The position numbers and the translations under genes were made by a program. A stretch of DNA of 60,059 nucleotides from Oscillospiraceae bacterium (GTDB taxonomy: Bacteria; Bacillota; Clostridia; Oscillospirales; SIG519): the NCBI GenBank assembly GCA_015067255.1, contig SVMS01000008.1, positions 1 through 60,059 of the forward strand, written 5' to 3'. Positions 44,381 to 54,296 of this stretch are shown here, one piece after another. Under the pieces are notes generated by a model. It did no database searches and was not told the DNA's origin. It worked only from the letters and a program-made list of their open reading frames with translations. Each line of letters starts with the position of its first letter. The first letter of the stretch is position 1.

Positions 44381-45799
44381 ATGAATTTTAAAAGCATAAC
44401 AAAAAGCTGGCTTTTTAATGTTTTTGGAATAATTTTAATTTTTCTTATAGCTTTTGAAGTAGTCTTTTCAATTGTTATCTCTACCTATTATAAAGACAGT
44501 GTAAATCAAAAAATAACAACAACGGCAACTGTTACAGCTCAATTTTTTAATAAATATTATAAAAACCAATCAAGCGATTTTTACAGCGCCGCTATAAAGC
44601 TCACAGAGGATTTTGAGGACAAGGATAAATTTGAACTCCAAATTGTAGATTTAAACGGCAAAATTCTATCGTCCTCTAACGGATATATCCCTATAAATGC
44701 TCTTGAAACACCTGATGTTGAACAAGCTATGTGGCTTTCAAGCGCTTCTTATACGGGTAAAAACCTTGAAACCAATGAAGATATAATGGCAGTTTCTGTA
44801 GGCCTTAAAGACTCTTCGGGAAATATACGAGCTATTGCACGTTTTGTTGTTTCATTGGAAAAGCTAAATAATTATATTATTCTTGTTATTCTGATTTCGA
44901 TAGCGATATGTCTGTTTATTTTAGCTCTTGTTTTCTTTTCGGGAAGCTATTATGTCAACTCATTTGTAAAACCTCTTTCAAAAATTACCGAGGCTACAAA
45001 AGCAATAGCAGAAGGAAATTTAACTGTTAGTCTTGATAACAATTACTCCTATGAAATGGGAGAGCTTGTTGATTCAATAAACAATATGGCTCACGAGCTT
45101 GCTAACACAGAGCAAATAAAAAATGATTTCATTTCATCAATTTCTCACGAGCTCAGAACTCCTTTGACTGCGATAAAAGGTTGGAGTGAAACAATGTTAG
45201 GCTGTGATATAACTATAGATGCTCCTACTGTCGAACACGGTCTTAACGTTATAAACGATGAAGCTCAAAGACTTACAAAAATGGTCGAAGAACTTTTGGA
45301 TTTCTCTAAAATGCAAAACAGCCGTCTTTCTATGAATATGATGCGTATTGATATCGGACAGATATTGATTGAAACAACGTATATAATGGCAGAAAGAGCA
45401 AGACGTGAGGGAATAATAATCGAATATATCCCCGAAGGAGAGCTGCCGTCTGTTGTGGGAGACCCTGACAGATTAAAACAAGTTCTTATAAATATTATTG
45501 ATAATTCAATCAAGCATTCTGAAAAAGAAGGAAATATCCAAATCACTGCAAAAGAAGAAGATGCTTATTTAAAAGTATTTGTACGTGATTTTGGAAAGGG
45601 AATACCTAGTGAAATTCTTTCTAAAGCAAAAGAAAGATTTGTAAAAGGGCCGAATTCTCAAAGAGGCTCAGGCCTTGGTCTTGCGCTTTCTGACGAAATA
45701 ATGAAGCTTCACAATGGTAAGCTTATTATCGAAAGCAAAGAAAATGAAGGTACTACTGTTACTATTGTTTTACCTTTAGAAACAACAGACGAAGAATAA
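44381..45799 (+). CDS. Membrane sensor histidine kinase
   Basis: A 472-residue sensor kinase with two membrane helices (about 12-32 and 165-187) flanking an extracellular sensor domain, a HAMP linker (about 195-245), the H box SSISHELRTPLTAIKGW (His near 256), and the ATPase boxes N (NIIDNSIKHSEK), G1 (VRDFGKGI) and G2 (GSGLGLALS). The architecture fits the WalK/PhoR class without a PAS domain. Ribosome site AAGGAGGG. The extracellular domain is about 130 residues and gives no clue to the ligand. The next gene encodes a PAP2 phosphatase. Confidence 0.93.
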   Translation: MNFKSITKSWLFNVFGIILIFLIAFEVVFSIVISTYYKDSVNQKITTTATVTAQFFNKYYKNQSSDFYSAAIKLTEDFEDKDKFELQIVDLNGKILSSSNGYIPINALETPDVEQAMWLSSASYTGKNLETNEDIMAVSVGLKDSSGNIRAIARFVVSLEKLNNYIILVILISIAICLFILALVFFSGSYYVNSFVKPLSKITEATKAIAEGNLTVSLDNNYSYEMGELVDSINNMAHELANTEQIKNDFISSISHELRTPLTAIKGWSETMLGCDITIDAPTVEHGLNVINDEAQRLTKMVEELLDFSKMQNSRLSMNMMRIDIGQILIETTYIMAERARREGIIIEYIPEGELPSVVGDPDRLKQVLINIIDNSIKHSEKEGNIQITAKEEDAYLKVFVRDFGKGIPSEILSKAKERFVKGPNSQRGSGLGLALSDEIMKLHNGKLIIESKENEGTTVTIVLPLETTDEE

Positions 45800-45815
45800 A
45801 TCACGGAGGTTAATT

Positions 45816-46691
45816 GTGGAAGTTACATATTTTTTACAAAGCTTTGCTAATGAATATCTTGACTTTTTCTTTCTTAATATCACAAAGCTTTCTGAAACAA
45901 TGTTAGTTATAGTTCTCTTAGGCTTTATTTATTGGTGTACCGATAAAAAATTTGCTTATCCTTTTGCTGCGTCTGTAACCTTTAGCTTGGCTACTAATAA
46001 TATGTTTAAAAACATTTTTAAAATAGAAAGACCTTTTAATTTAAATGACCCTAAATTAAGAGTAGTTGAAGAAGCAGTTCCTGCCGCTACAGGTTATTCA
46101 TTTCCGAGCGGACATACTCAGCTTGCTACTGTAGTTTACGGAACATTAGGATTTCATCTAAAAAGAATATTTAAGTTTTTATGCTTTGCAGCGGTAATTT
46201 TAGTGGGAATTTCAAGAATATATCTTGGTGTTCATACTGTTTATGACGTTGTTTTTGCTTTAATAATCGGTTCTGCAAGCTCTGCATTTGTGATGTTTAC
46301 GTATAATAAGTTTGTTTCTAAAAGTCCTTGGCTTATTTTGATATATACTTTACCGGCATTTCTTTGTGTTGCTTTTTTAGATACCTCTTTTTTAGGAGAT
46401 ACTTTTAAAACCTTCGGTATTTCTTTCGGGGCTTTTTTGGGTATGGCTATAAATGAAAAATATATCGATTTTGACAGTAAGGGTTCAGTTAAAAAACAAG
46501 TCTTAAAAATGGTTTTGGGAATAGCAGTAGCCCTTATTATACAAGGTGGTTTAAAAGCTGTTTTTTCTCTTATAGCAACTACAGGAGCTATAAGCCATAT
46601 ACTTGTGTGTATTCGCTATTTTCTAATTGGATTTTGGATTGCCGCAGGTTTTCCCTTTGTTATAAAAAAATATTTGAAAAATATAGATTGA
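45816..46691 (+). CDS. PAP2-family membrane phosphatase
   Basis: A 291-residue membrane protein with the three acid-phosphatase motifs: KNIFKIERPF (K-x6-R-P), SFPSGHTQ (P-S-G-H) and SRIYLGVHTVYDV (S-R-x5-H-x3-D). These define phosphatases for lipid phosphates, such as phosphatidate or undecaprenyl diphosphate. It has an extended C-terminal membrane part of four helices, longer than the simplest PgpB-type proteins. GTG start at 45816 follows CGGAGG. It lies 16 bases after the kinase and may belong to that operon; the substrate cannot be fixed from sequence. Confidence 0.88.
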   Translation: MEVTYFLQSFANEYLDFFFLNITKLSETMLVIVLLGFIYWCTDKKFAYPFAASVTFSLATNNMFKNIFKIERPFNLNDPKLRVVEEAVPAATGYSFPSGHTQLATVVYGTLGFHLKRIFKFLCFAAVILVGISRIYLGVHTVYDVVFALIIGSASSAFVMFTYNKFVSKSPWLILIYTLPAFLCVAFLDTSFLGDTFKTFGISFGAFLGMAINEKYIDFDSKGSVKKQVLKMVLGIAVALIIQGGLKAVFSLIATTGAISHILVCIRYFLIGFWIAAGFPFVIKKYLKNID

Positions 46692-46712
46692 TATTTTAAC
46701 GGAGATAAAAAA

Positions 46713-47678
46713 ATGAGTAAAAATCAAGAGTGTATCTTAAAAAAGACTTCGATAGGCGGTCAAGCCGTAATGGAAGGGGTTATGATGAGAGGCCCTGAAA
46801 AAACTGTTATGGTAGTCAGAACTCCTGACGGTGAAATTGTTACTGAAGAAATTAAAATAACACCTGCAAGTAAAAAGAACAAGTTTTTTAAACTTCCTTT
46901 TATAAGAGGTGTTGTGAGCTTTATTGAAAGTATGATTATAGGCTATAAAACTATTTCCCGTTCTGCAGAGCTTTCAGGCCTTGATGATTTAGAGGAGGAA
47001 GAGCCTTCAAAATTTGAACAATGGCTTACAAAAATTACAGGTGGCAAGCTATTTAACGTAATTATGTATGTTTCTGTTGTTTTAGGAGTTCTTTTCTCTG
47101 TATTACTATTTACAATACTGCCAACCTTGATTACGGCAGGAATAAATGCAATTTTGCCTTTTGCTTTAAATAATTATATAAAAACAATAATTGAAAGTAT
47201 TTTAAGAATATCTATTTTTATTACTTATCTTGCTCTTGTATCTCATATGAAAGATATACGCAGAGTTTTTGAATATCACGGGGCAGAGCATAAAACAATT
47301 TTTACTTATGAAAAAGGCTTGGATTTAACTGTTGAAAATGTAAGAGACAATCTCAGATTTCATCCTCGTTGTGGAACAAGCTTTTTATTTTTAGTAATGA
47401 TTGTTGGTATTATTGTTTATTCTTTGCCTATAATTCCGTGGAGCAACATTTTATTAAGAATCCCTACAAAGCTTTGTTTTTTACCCGTTATTGCAGGAAT
47501 AAGCTATGAGCTTATAAGACTTGCAGGAAAATATGATAATATTTTTACAAGAATAATATCTGCACCGGGTTTGTGGCTACAAAGACTTACAACTAAAGAA
47601 CCTGATGATTCACAAATTGAAGTTGCAATAACATCACTTAGAGCTGTAATTCCTGAAAATCAAGAGGAAGATAAATGA
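46713..47678 (+). CDS. DUF1385 family membrane protein (YqhQ-like)
   Basis: A 321-residue membrane protein of unknown function, common in Firmicutes and Actinobacteria. The marks are IGGQAVMEGVMMRGP near the N-terminus, FEYHGAEHKTIFTYE in the centre, and NLRFHPRCGTSFLFLVM. The His-rich YHGAEHK segment and HPRCGTSF could bind metal. It overlaps prmC by 4 bases (ATGA at 47675-47678), a conserved neighbour pair in clostridia, together with prfA in many genomes; prfA is not here. Confidence 0.9.
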   Translation: MSKNQECILKKTSIGGQAVMEGVMMRGPEKTVMVVRTPDGEIVTEEIKITPASKKNKFFKLPFIRGVVSFIESMIIGYKTISRSAELSGLDDLEEEEPSKFEQWLTKITGGKLFNVIMYVSVVLGVLFSVLLFTILPTLITAGINAILPFALNNYIKTIIESILRISIFITYLALVSHMKDIRRVFEYHGAEHKTIFTYEKGLDLTVENVRDNLRFHPRCGTSFLFLVMIVGIIVYSLPIIPWSNILLRIPTKLCFLPVIAGISYELIRLAGKYDNIFTRIISAPGLWLQRLTTKEPDDSQIEVAITSLRAVIPENQEEDK

Positions 47679-48514
47679 TAAATGCAAAAGAAGCTTTTTT
47701 AAAAGCATCAACTGAGCTAAAAGAAAACGGAATAGAAAATTCAACGTATGAAGTGCGTGAAATTTTCAAAGAGCTTTTAAAGCTTAATCCGTTTGATATA
47801 GACTTTGCTCAAAAAGAACTTTCTCAAAGTCAGGAAGATCTTTTAAACGATGCTGTGAACAGAAGAAAAATGCATGAACCTTTGCAATATATACTAAAGA
47901 AATGGGAATTTATGTCTCTTGACTTTAATGTAAGAAGCGGAGTCCTTATTCCTCGACAAGATACCGAAACCCTTGTAGAATGCGCATTGGAGGTTGTAAA
48001 GCAAAATAACTTTACACAATGTGCTGACCTTTGTACAGGCAGCGGTTGTATAGGAATTTCTCTTTGCCATTATTCTAAGGGGCTTTTTACGCAAGGATAT
48101 GATATTTCAGATGCTGCAATAGAACTTGCAACAGAAAATGCGTTTTTAAACAGCTGTGATAGATTTATTGCAAAAAAACACGACGTACTTTTAAGCGCTA
48201 TCGGCAAATATGATATAATAGTCTCAAATCCTCCCTATATAAAAACTCAGGTAATATCTTCTTTACAGTCTGAAGTTAAAGATTATGAGCCACACTTGGC
48301 GCTTGATGGGGGAGAGAGCGGATATGAATTTTATAAAGCAATAATCCCTCTTTGGAAAAATGCTTTAAATAAAGGCGGATATATGTGTTTTGAATGTGGA
48401 GAAGGACAGGCTGAAGAAATAGTAAAACTTTTTGAAGTAAACGGATTTTCTCAAATTAGAACATTTAAAGATTATAATAAAATAGATAGAGTAATCTCAG
48501 CAAAACTCTTGTAA
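47675..48514 (+). CDS. prmC: Release factor glutamine methyltransferase
   Basis: Methylates the glutamine of the GGQ motif in peptide-chain release factors. The 279-residue protein has an N-terminal helical domain with EPLQYILKKWEFMSLDF, the SAM site DLCTGSGCIGISL, and the catalytic NPPYIK motif. ALDGGESGYEFYKAII is another family mark. Its stop codon lies within the -35 region of the recA promoter. It uses S-adenosylmethionine made by metK. Confidence 0.95.
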   Translation: MINAKEAFLKASTELKENGIENSTYEVREIFKELLKLNPFDIDFAQKELSQSQEDLLNDAVNRRKMHEPLQYILKKWEFMSLDFNVRSGVLIPRQDTETLVECALEVVKQNNFTQCADLCTGSGCIGISLCHYSKGLFTQGYDISDAAIELATENAFLNSCDRFIAKKHDVLLSAIGKYDIIVSNPPYIKTQVISSLQSEVKDYEPHLALDGGESGYEFYKAIIPLWKNALNKGGYMCFECGEGQAEEIVKLFEVNGFSQIRTFKDYNKIDRVISAKLL

Positions 48515-48537
48515 ATTTCTTGAAAACAGTGTATAAT
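48509..48537 (+). promoter_or_regulatory. Promoter for recA-recX
   Basis: TTGTAA (48509-48514, overlapping the prmC stop) and TATAAT (48532-48537), 17-base spacer. No Firmicute LexA box (GAAC-N4-GTTC or a close variant) is visible between here and the recA start. A hairpin (AATAGGAAAG with CTTTTCTATT) and a doubled TTTTGCAGA occur in the leader. Confidence 0.65.
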
Positions 48538-48618
48538 AGTATGAATAGGAAAGTATATCTTTTCTATTAAAATTTAAAATATTTTTGCAGATTAAATTTT
48601 GCAGAACGGAGAATAAAA

Positions 48619-49710
48619 ATGACAGACGGAAAAGCTAAAGCACTTTCAACTGTACTTGAAAAAATTGAAAAAGATTTTGGAAAAGGCGCTGTAATGAAAT
48701 TAGGTGATAAGACTTCTATGAATGTAGACTTTATTCCTACAGGAAGCCTTATGCTCGACCTTGCTCTTGGAATAGGCGGTGTACCTAAGGGAAGAATTAT
48801 CGAAATATACGGACCGGAATCTTCAGGTAAAACAACTATTGCTTTACACGTTATTGCGGAATGCCAGAAAAGAGATGGAATAGCGGCATTTATTGATGCT
48901 GAGCACGCTCTTGACCCTATATATGCAAAAAAATTAGGTGTTGATGTTGATTCTCTTTTAGTTTCTCAGCCCGATAACGGAGAGCAAGCTTTGGAGATTG
49001 CCGAAGCTCTTATCCGCAGTGCCGCTGTTGATATTATAGTTGTAGACTCTGTTGCGGCTCTTGTTCCCAAGGCTGAAATTGAAGGTAGTATGGGTGATTC
49101 TCACGTTGGTTTGCATGCCCGTCTTATGTCTCAGGCTTTGAGAAAGCTTGCAGGAGCTCTTGCAAAATCAAATTGTACCGCAATATTTATAAATCAGTTA
49201 CGTGAAAAGGTTGGCGTTGTTTACGGTAATCCTGAGGTTACTACAGGCGGACGTGCGCTTAAATTCTATGCTTCTGTAAGAATTGATATAAGAAAAGGCG
49301 AAGCAATTAAAAGCGGAACAGAGCTTATCGGTGCCAGAACTAAGGCTAAAGTTGTTAAAAATAAAATGGCTCCTCCCTTCAAAACTGCTGAATTTGATAT
49401 TATGTACGGCGAAGGCATCTCAAGAGTTGGAGAGCTTATTGATTTAGCTATTGAGCAAAAAATAATCAAGAAAAGCGGTGCGTGGTTCAGCTACGGCGAA
49501 ATGCGTCTTGGACAAGGTAGAGATAAGGTAAAAGAGTTATTCAAAGAAAACAAAGAGCTTGCTTTAGAAATTGAACAAAAAACAATGGCATCATTAAAAA
49601 ATGCTGAAGAAAATACAGATACTGTTAAAGCCATCAATCCCGTAAAAAAAGCTCCTAATGTAGATGTTGATGATTTTGAAGACGATATTTTAGATAAGGA
49701 TTTTGAATAA
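48619..49710 (+). CDS. recA: Recombinase RecA
   Basis: Drives homologous strand exchange and the SOS response. The 363-residue protein has [10 protein letters not shown], the Walker [10 protein letters not shown], Walker B-like [22 protein letters not shown] loop and [21 protein letters not shown] (the latter covering loop L2). The acidic C-terminal tail ([16 protein letters not shown]) is typical. Ribosome site CGGAG. It overlaps the recX start by one base (TAATG), giving coupled translation of recombinase and its regulator. Confidence 0.98.
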   Translation: MTDGKAKALSTVLEKIEKDFGKGAVMKLGDKTSMNVDFIPTGSLMLDLALGIGGVPKGRIIEIYGPESSGKTTIALHVIAECQKRDGIAAFIDAEHALDPIYAKKLGVDVDSLLVSQPDNGEQALEIAEALIRSAAVDIIVVDSVAALVPKAEIEGSMGDSHVGLHARLMSQALRKLAGALAKSNCTAIFINQLREKVGVVYGNPEVTTGGRALKFYASVRIDIRKGEAIKSGTELIGARTKAKVVKNKMAPPFKTAEFDIMYGEGISRVGELIDLAIEQKIIKKSGAWFSYGEMRLGQGRDKVKELFKENKELALEIEQKTMASLKNAEENTDTVKAINPVKKAPNVDVDDFEDDILDKDFE

Positions 49711-50177
49711 TGGGCAAAGGAATAACCTTTGAGCAAGCAAAAGAAAAAGCCGCCAATATTCTTACATACCGTGACCATTCAAAAGCTTCTCTTTATAAAA
49801 GGCTTTTAGAAAAAGGTGTAAGCGAAGAAATTGCCGAGCAAACGGTGGATTTTTTTGAAGATGTAGGATATATAAACGATGAACGGTATGCTCAGGATAA
49901 AGCAAGAGAGCTATATGAGGTTAAAAAATATGGGGTTCGCCGTGTTGTTTTTGAGCTTACTAAAAGAGGCGTAGATAAAGAGCTTGCTGAAAACGTTGTT
50001 TTTGAAATTTGCGAGGAAAATCCCAACGATTTAAATTCATTGATTTCAAAATATATAAAAGGGCAGGATATCTCTGATTTTAAAGTCAAAAAAAGAATTT
50101 CCGATAAGCTTATAAGAATGGGATACGATTTTGACGAAATTAAATCTGCTATAAACAATTTTTCTGATGAAGAATAA
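49710..50177 (+). CDS. recX: Regulatory protein RecX
   Basis: A 155-residue helical protein that binds RecA filaments and limits or modulates their activity. Family marks are LTYRDHSKASLYKRLLEKG, VDFFEDVGYINDERYAQ and GVRRVVFELTKRGVDKE. It is shorter than Bacillus RecX (264 residues), near the length of enterobacterial forms, and made of three-helix repeats. It starts in the last base of the recA stop region. A structured 47-base leader follows before rimO. Confidence 0.9.
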   Translation: MGKGITFEQAKEKAANILTYRDHSKASLYKRLLEKGVSEEIAEQTVDFFEDVGYINDERYAQDKARELYEVKKYGVRRVVFELTKRGVDKELAENVVFEICEENPNDLNSLISKYIKGQDISDFKVKKRISDKLIRMGYDFDEIKSAINNFSDEE

Positions 50178-50184
50178 ACATTAC

Positions 50185-50218
50185 GGAGGATTAGTGCAAA
50201 TAACATTTGCATTGTGAA
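50185..50218 (+). promoter_or_regulatory. Leader with ribosome site, mini-frame and hairpin before rimO
   Basis: GGAGG (50185-50189) is followed by a GTG-initiated 7-codon frame (50194-50217) ending in TGA. Inside it TGCAAAT and ATTTGCA form a short hairpin (50195-50211). The rimO ATG at 50225 itself has no close ribosome site. Confidence 0.45.
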
Positions 50219-50224
50219 ATATTT

Positions 50225-51550
50225 ATGACAGTAGGTTGTATATCACTTGGTTGCGCTAAAAATTTAATAGATGCTGAGCTTATGCTTGCTAAAATAAAAG
50301 AAGCAGGAATAGAAATTGTAAGTGAGTATTGCGATGCTGATGTTGTTGTTATCAACACTTGCGGTTTTCTTGAGGATGCCAAAAAAGAAGCTATTGAGAA
50401 TATTTTTGAGGTAGCTGCTTTAAAGAATGAAGGCAGAGTTAAAAAAATAATTGTTACAGGCTGTCTTGCTCAAAGGTATAAGGATGAAATAGCTGACGAA
50501 ATTCCTGAAGTTGATGCTTTTTTAGGAACAGGAAGCTATCTAAATATTGTCGAAGCCATAAAAGAGGTTATGAACAATAAAAAATATTGTTGCTTTGATA
50601 AAAGAGAAAATCACTGTATTGATGGTGAAAGGCTTGTAACTACTCCTTTTTATACGGCATATATTAAAATTTCAGAGGGTTGCGACAACTGTTGTTCCTA
50701 CTGCGCTATTCCTATAATCAGAGGAAAATTCAGAAGCCGTAAAATCGAAAGCATAGTATCTGAAGCTGAAAAGCTTGTCAAAAACGGAGTAAAAGAATTA
50801 AACATAATTTCTCAGGATACTACAAAATACGGAACTGATATTTATAATAAACCCATGCTCGTTGAACTTTTAAAAGAACTTTCAAAAATAAACAACCTTG
50901 AATGGATTCGTGTTTTGTATACTTATCCTGAAAGAATGAGCGATGAATTGATTGATGAGATTGCTAACAATCCCAAAATTGTTAAATATATAGATATGCC
51001 TATTCAGCACTGTAACGAACGTATTTTAAAGCTTATGAACAGGCAGGGCAGCGTTGAAGCTTTAACTTCTTTAATCAATAAAATGAGAAGTAAAATAAAA
51101 TGTCTTGTGCTTCGTACTACTCTTATTACAGGTTTTCCCACTGAAACACAAGAAGAATTTGCTCAAATGATGGATTTTATAAACAACATAAAATTTGAGC
51201 GATTAGGTGTTTTTTGTTATTCGGTAGAGGAGGGTACTCTTGCTGCTAAAATGGATGGACAAATTGAAAATGACGAAAAATTACGCCGTCAGGAATTATT
51301 GATGCTTGAGCAGGAAAAGATAAGTACACAAATTCTTGAAAATCAAATTGGCAAAAAAGAAAAGGTTATTATAGAAGGATACGATAAATACGTAAAGCTT
51401 TATTTTGGAAGAACCTATGCAGATGCTCCGGAGGTTGACGGTAAAGCATTTTTTAAATCTTCCAAAAAGCACAACATTGGAGATATTGTATCAATAACGG
51501 TAACTGATACTTTGGAATATGATATATTAGGAGAATTTATTGATGAATAA
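50225..51550 (+). CDS. rimO: Ribosomal protein S12 methylthiotransferase
   Basis: A radical-SAM enzyme that adds a methylthio group to an aspartate of ribosomal protein S12. The 441-residue protein has an N-terminal cluster domain (LGCAKNLIDAE, INTCGFLEDAKKE, TGCLAQRY), the radical-SAM motif CDNCCSYC with IRGKFRSR, and a C-terminal TRAM domain (KVIIEGYD..VDGKAFF). LGCAKN and RGKFRSR separate it from MiaB. The ATG at 50225 gives the normal start MTVGCISLGCAKN; the longest frame starts at TTG 50207 inside a hairpin. It overlaps pgsA by 8 bases. Confidence 0.95.
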   Translation: MTVGCISLGCAKNLIDAELMLAKIKEAGIEIVSEYCDADVVVINTCGFLEDAKKEAIENIFEVAALKNEGRVKKIIVTGCLAQRYKDEIADEIPEVDAFLGTGSYLNIVEAIKEVMNNKKYCCFDKRENHCIDGERLVTTPFYTAYIKISEGCDNCCSYCAIPIIRGKFRSRKIESIVSEAEKLVKNGVKELNIISQDTTKYGTDIYNKPMLVELLKELSKINNLEWIRVLYTYPERMSDELIDEIANNPKIVKYIDMPIQHCNERILKLMNRQGSVEALTSLINKMRSKIKCLVLRTTLITGFPTETQEEFAQMMDFINNIKFERLGVFCYSVEEGTLAAKMDGQIENDEKLRRQELLMLEQEKISTQILENQIGKKEKVIIEGYDKYVKLYFGRTYADAPEVDGKAFFKSSKKHNIGDIVSITVTDTLEYDILGEFIDE

Positions 51551-52211
51551 AAAAAATATCCCGAATTTTTTCTGTATATTAAGAATTATTTTAACTCCTG
51601 TAATTGTATTTCTGTTATTGTATTCTGCAAGGCTTGCTGATTTATTTCCTTTTTCTTTATACAGAAACACTTCTTTCGGTCAAGCTATGGTAGATGCTCT
51701 TGATACCGCTAACTCTTTTTCTATAGTAATAGCAGGTGTTATTTTTGTTTTAGCTATGATTACTGACTATTTAGACGGCCATTATGCAAGAAAATATAAC
51801 GTTGTCAGCGATAAAGGTAAAATGCTTGACCCTCTTGCTGATAAAATTCTTATTTTGGGTACATTGATTTCATTCTTTTTGCTTGACTATCAGGTACAGT
51901 GGCCCTGGGAATTTGCACAGTGGTTAAAGCCTTTAGCTATGATATTTCCCGTGTCTATAATTGTATTAAGAGAAATATTAGTAACTGTTTTGCGTTCTAT
52001 TGCTGCCAAAAAAGGAGTTGTAGTTGCCGCAAAAATGTGGGGTAAGGTAAAAACCTGTTCACAAACAGCAGCTTTAATAATTTATTTCTTTGCTGCTTTT
52101 GTTCATTTCCCTATATACGGACAAATAATGGTATGGATTGCAGCAATTATTACTTTACTTTCACTTTTCCCATATCTTAAAACTTTCTTTTCAATTTTTA
52201 AAAAGGAATGA
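51543..52211 (+). CDS. pgsA: CDP-diacylglycerol-glycerol-3-phosphate 3-phosphatidyltransferase
   Basis: Makes phosphatidylglycerol phosphate from CDP-diacylglycerol (product of CdsA) and glycerol 3-phosphate (product of GpsA). The 222-residue membrane protein has the CDP-alcohol phosphotransferase motif D-x2-D-G-x2-A-R-x8-G-x3-D-x3-D, seen as DYLDGHYARKYNVVSDKGK followed by MLDPLADK. NIPNFFCILRIILTP at the start is also typical. The ATG at 51543 lies inside the end of rimO and follows AGGAG. RimO-pgsA adjacency is conserved in many Firmicutes. Confidence 0.95.
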   Translation: MNKKNIPNFFCILRIILTPVIVFLLLYSARLADLFPFSLYRNTSFGQAMVDALDTANSFSIVIAGVIFVLAMITDYLDGHYARKYNVVSDKGKMLDPLADKILILGTLISFFLLDYQVQWPWEFAQWLKPLAMIFPVSIIVLREILVTVLRSIAAKKGVVVAAKMWGKVKTCSQTAALIIYFFAAFVHFPIYGQIMVWIAAIITLLSLFPYLKTFFSIFKKE

Positions 52212-52220
52212 GGCAAATTT

Positions 52221-52871
52221 ATGCTTTTTAAAACCTTGCGAGAGGATATAAACAAAATTAAGGAACGTGACCCTGCTGCAAGAAGCTTTTTTGAAGTTTT
52301 ATTTTTATACAGCGGAGTTCGTGCTCTTGCGAGTTATCGGTTAGCCCATTGGTTTTACAATAATAAATTATTTTTCTTGGCAAGATTTATTTCTCAGAAA
52401 TCAAGAAATAGAACAGGTATAGAAATTCACCCGGCCGCAAAAATAGGAAAAGGTCTTTTTATTGACCACGGTATGGGTGTTGTTATAGGCGAAACCGCTG
52501 AAATCGGAGACAATTGTACTATTTATCAAGGAGTAACTCTTGGAGGTACCGGTAAAGATACAGGAAAACGTCACCCTACATTAGGAAATAACATTATGGT
52601 AGGCGCAGGCGCTAAAGTATTAGGACCTTTAAATATAGGTGATAACTGCAAAATAGCAGCCAATGCAGTTGTACTTTTTGATATGCCTCCCAACTGTACC
52701 GCAGTCGGTGTTCCTGCACGAATTGTTGTACGTGACGGCAAAAAAGTTCCTAAAGGCAGTGACCTTGACCAAATTCATATTCCCGATCCTGTTTCACAAG
52801 AGCTATGTAAGCTCTCTATAAGAATAGATCACCTTGAAAAAGCAACAAAAGATATTATATCGGATAAGTAA
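52221..52871 (+). CDS. cysE: Serine O-acetyltransferase
   Basis: Acetylates serine to O-acetylserine for cysteine synthesis. The 216-residue protein has a short N-terminal helical domain ([27 protein letters not shown]) and a left-handed beta-helix of hexapeptide repeats with the catalytic segment [17 protein letters not shown] and [17 protein letters not shown]. The short form is typical of Gram-positives. It lies 9 bases after pgsA and is followed directly by cysS, a pairing known from Bacillus and clostridia. No T-box leader fits before it. Confidence 0.95.
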   Translation: MLFKTLREDINKIKERDPAARSFFEVLFLYSGVRALASYRLAHWFYNNKLFFLARFISQKSRNRTGIEIHPAAKIGKGLFIDHGMGVVIGETAEIGDNCTIYQGVTLGGTGKDTGKRHPTLGNNIMVGAGAKVLGPLNIGDNCKIAANAVVLFDMPPNCTAVGVPARIVVRDGKKVPKGSDLDQIHIPDPVSQELCKLSIRIDHLEKATKDIISDK

Positions 52872-52891
52872 AGAAAGGATTGCACCCGATA

Positions 52892-54277
52892 ATGAAAATT
52901 TATAATACTAAAACAAAGAAAAAAGAAGAATTTATCCCTTTAAATGATGACCATATAACCATATATTCTTGCGGACCTACTGTATACAATTATTTTCATA
53001 TAGGAAACGCAAGACCTTTCATAATTTTTGATACTTTAAGAAGGTATTTGGAATACACCGGTAAAAAGGTTGATTTCGTTCAAAATTTTACCGATATTGA
53101 TGATAAGATGATAAAAAATGCTAATGCTGAAGGAATAACTGTAAAAGAGCTTGGCGAACGTTTTATTGCCGAGTATTTTGTTGACGCAAAAGGTTTAGGT
53201 ATAAAAGAAGCAACAGTACACCCAAAAGCTACTGAGCATATTGACGAAATTATAAAAACCGTAAGCGCTTTAATTGAAAACGGTTATGCTTACGAGGCTG
53301 ACGGAGACGTATATTTCTCAACTCTAAGCTTTGAAAATTACGGAAAGCTTTCAGGACAGCCCATTGAGGAGCTTGAAAGCGGTGCAAGAATTGACGTTAG
53401 CGAGATAAAAAGAAATCCTTTAGACTTTGCTCTTTGGAAAAAGGCAAAAGAAGGGGAGCCTCATTGGACTTCTCCTTGGGGAGAGGGAAGACCCGGATGG
53501 CATATAGAGTGCTCCGCTATGGCTAACAAATATTTAGGTAAAACTATCGACATTCATTGTGGCGGAAAAGATCTTATTTTCCCTCACCACGAAAACGAAG
53601 TTGCACAATCTGAAGCTGCAAACGGTTGTCAATTTGCAAGATATTGGATGCATAATGGTTATATAAACATTGATAATAAAAAGATGTCAAAATCTTTAAA
53701 TAACTTTTTTACAGTAAGAGAAATTGCTCAGGTATACGGATATGAAGTTATAAGATTATTTATGTTAAGCGCTCATTATAGAAGCCCTATTAACTTTTCT
53801 AAAGATATTATTATTTCTTCAAAATCAGCTCTTGAAAGATTATATAACTGTCTTGAATCTTTAAAATTTGCTATTGAAAAAGCTACTGATGACGGAGAAA
53901 GTGATATTTCAAGCTTTGAAGGCTACAGAAAACGTTTTTGCGATGCTATGGATGACGATTTAAATACCGCTGATGCTGTATCAGTTCTTTTCGATATTAC
54001 GAAAGATATCAATGTTGCTATTTCCGAAAACAAATATTCTAAATCGGCTTTAGAAAATATTATGAAGCTGTATAAAGAGCTTGCTGATGTTTTAGGCTTG
54101 TTAGGAAATCAAAAAAATGATGACTTGGACAATGAAATTGAGCTGTTGATTGAGCAAAGACAGCAGGCAAGAAAAAACAAAGATTTTAAAACAGCTGACG
54201 AAATAAGAGATAAGCTCAAATCCCAAGGAATAATTCTTGAAGACACTCCCAGCGGAGTTAAATGGAAAAGAGTATAA
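52892..54277 (+). CDS. cysS: Cysteinyl-tRNA synthetase
   Basis: Charges tRNA-Cys. The 461-residue class I synthetase has the HIGH-type motif [10 protein letters not shown], zinc ligands (CGPTVYN and others), [13 protein letters not shown] and the KMSKS motif in [11 protein letters not shown]. Length is standard for bacteria. ATG at 52892 is preferred; TTG at 52880 directly follows the AAAGGA ribosome sequence and is too close to it. Together with cysE it couples cysteine synthesis to its use. Confidence 0.97.
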   Translation: MKIYNTKTKKKEEFIPLNDDHITIYSCGPTVYNYFHIGNARPFIIFDTLRRYLEYTGKKVDFVQNFTDIDDKMIKNANAEGITVKELGERFIAEYFVDAKGLGIKEATVHPKATEHIDEIIKTVSALIENGYAYEADGDVYFSTLSFENYGKLSGQPIEELESGARIDVSEIKRNPLDFALWKKAKEGEPHWTSPWGEGRPGWHIECSAMANKYLGKTIDIHCGGKDLIFPHHENEVAQSEAANGCQFARYWMHNGYINIDNKKMSKSLNNFFTVREIAQVYGYEVIRLFMLSAHYRSPINFSKDIIISSKSALERLYNCLESLKFAIEKATDDGESDISSFEGYRKRFCDAMDDDLNTADAVSVLFDITKDINVAISENKYSKSALENIMKLYKELADVLGLLGNQKNDDLDNEIELLIEQRQQARKNKDFKTADEIRDKLKSQGIILEDTPSGVKWKRV

Positions 54278-54296
54278 AATAATATTAGCACCGTTT

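Noticed and set aside
52212-52891. T-box leader for cysE-cysS
   Set aside because: Gaps are 9 and 20 bases, too short for any T-box.
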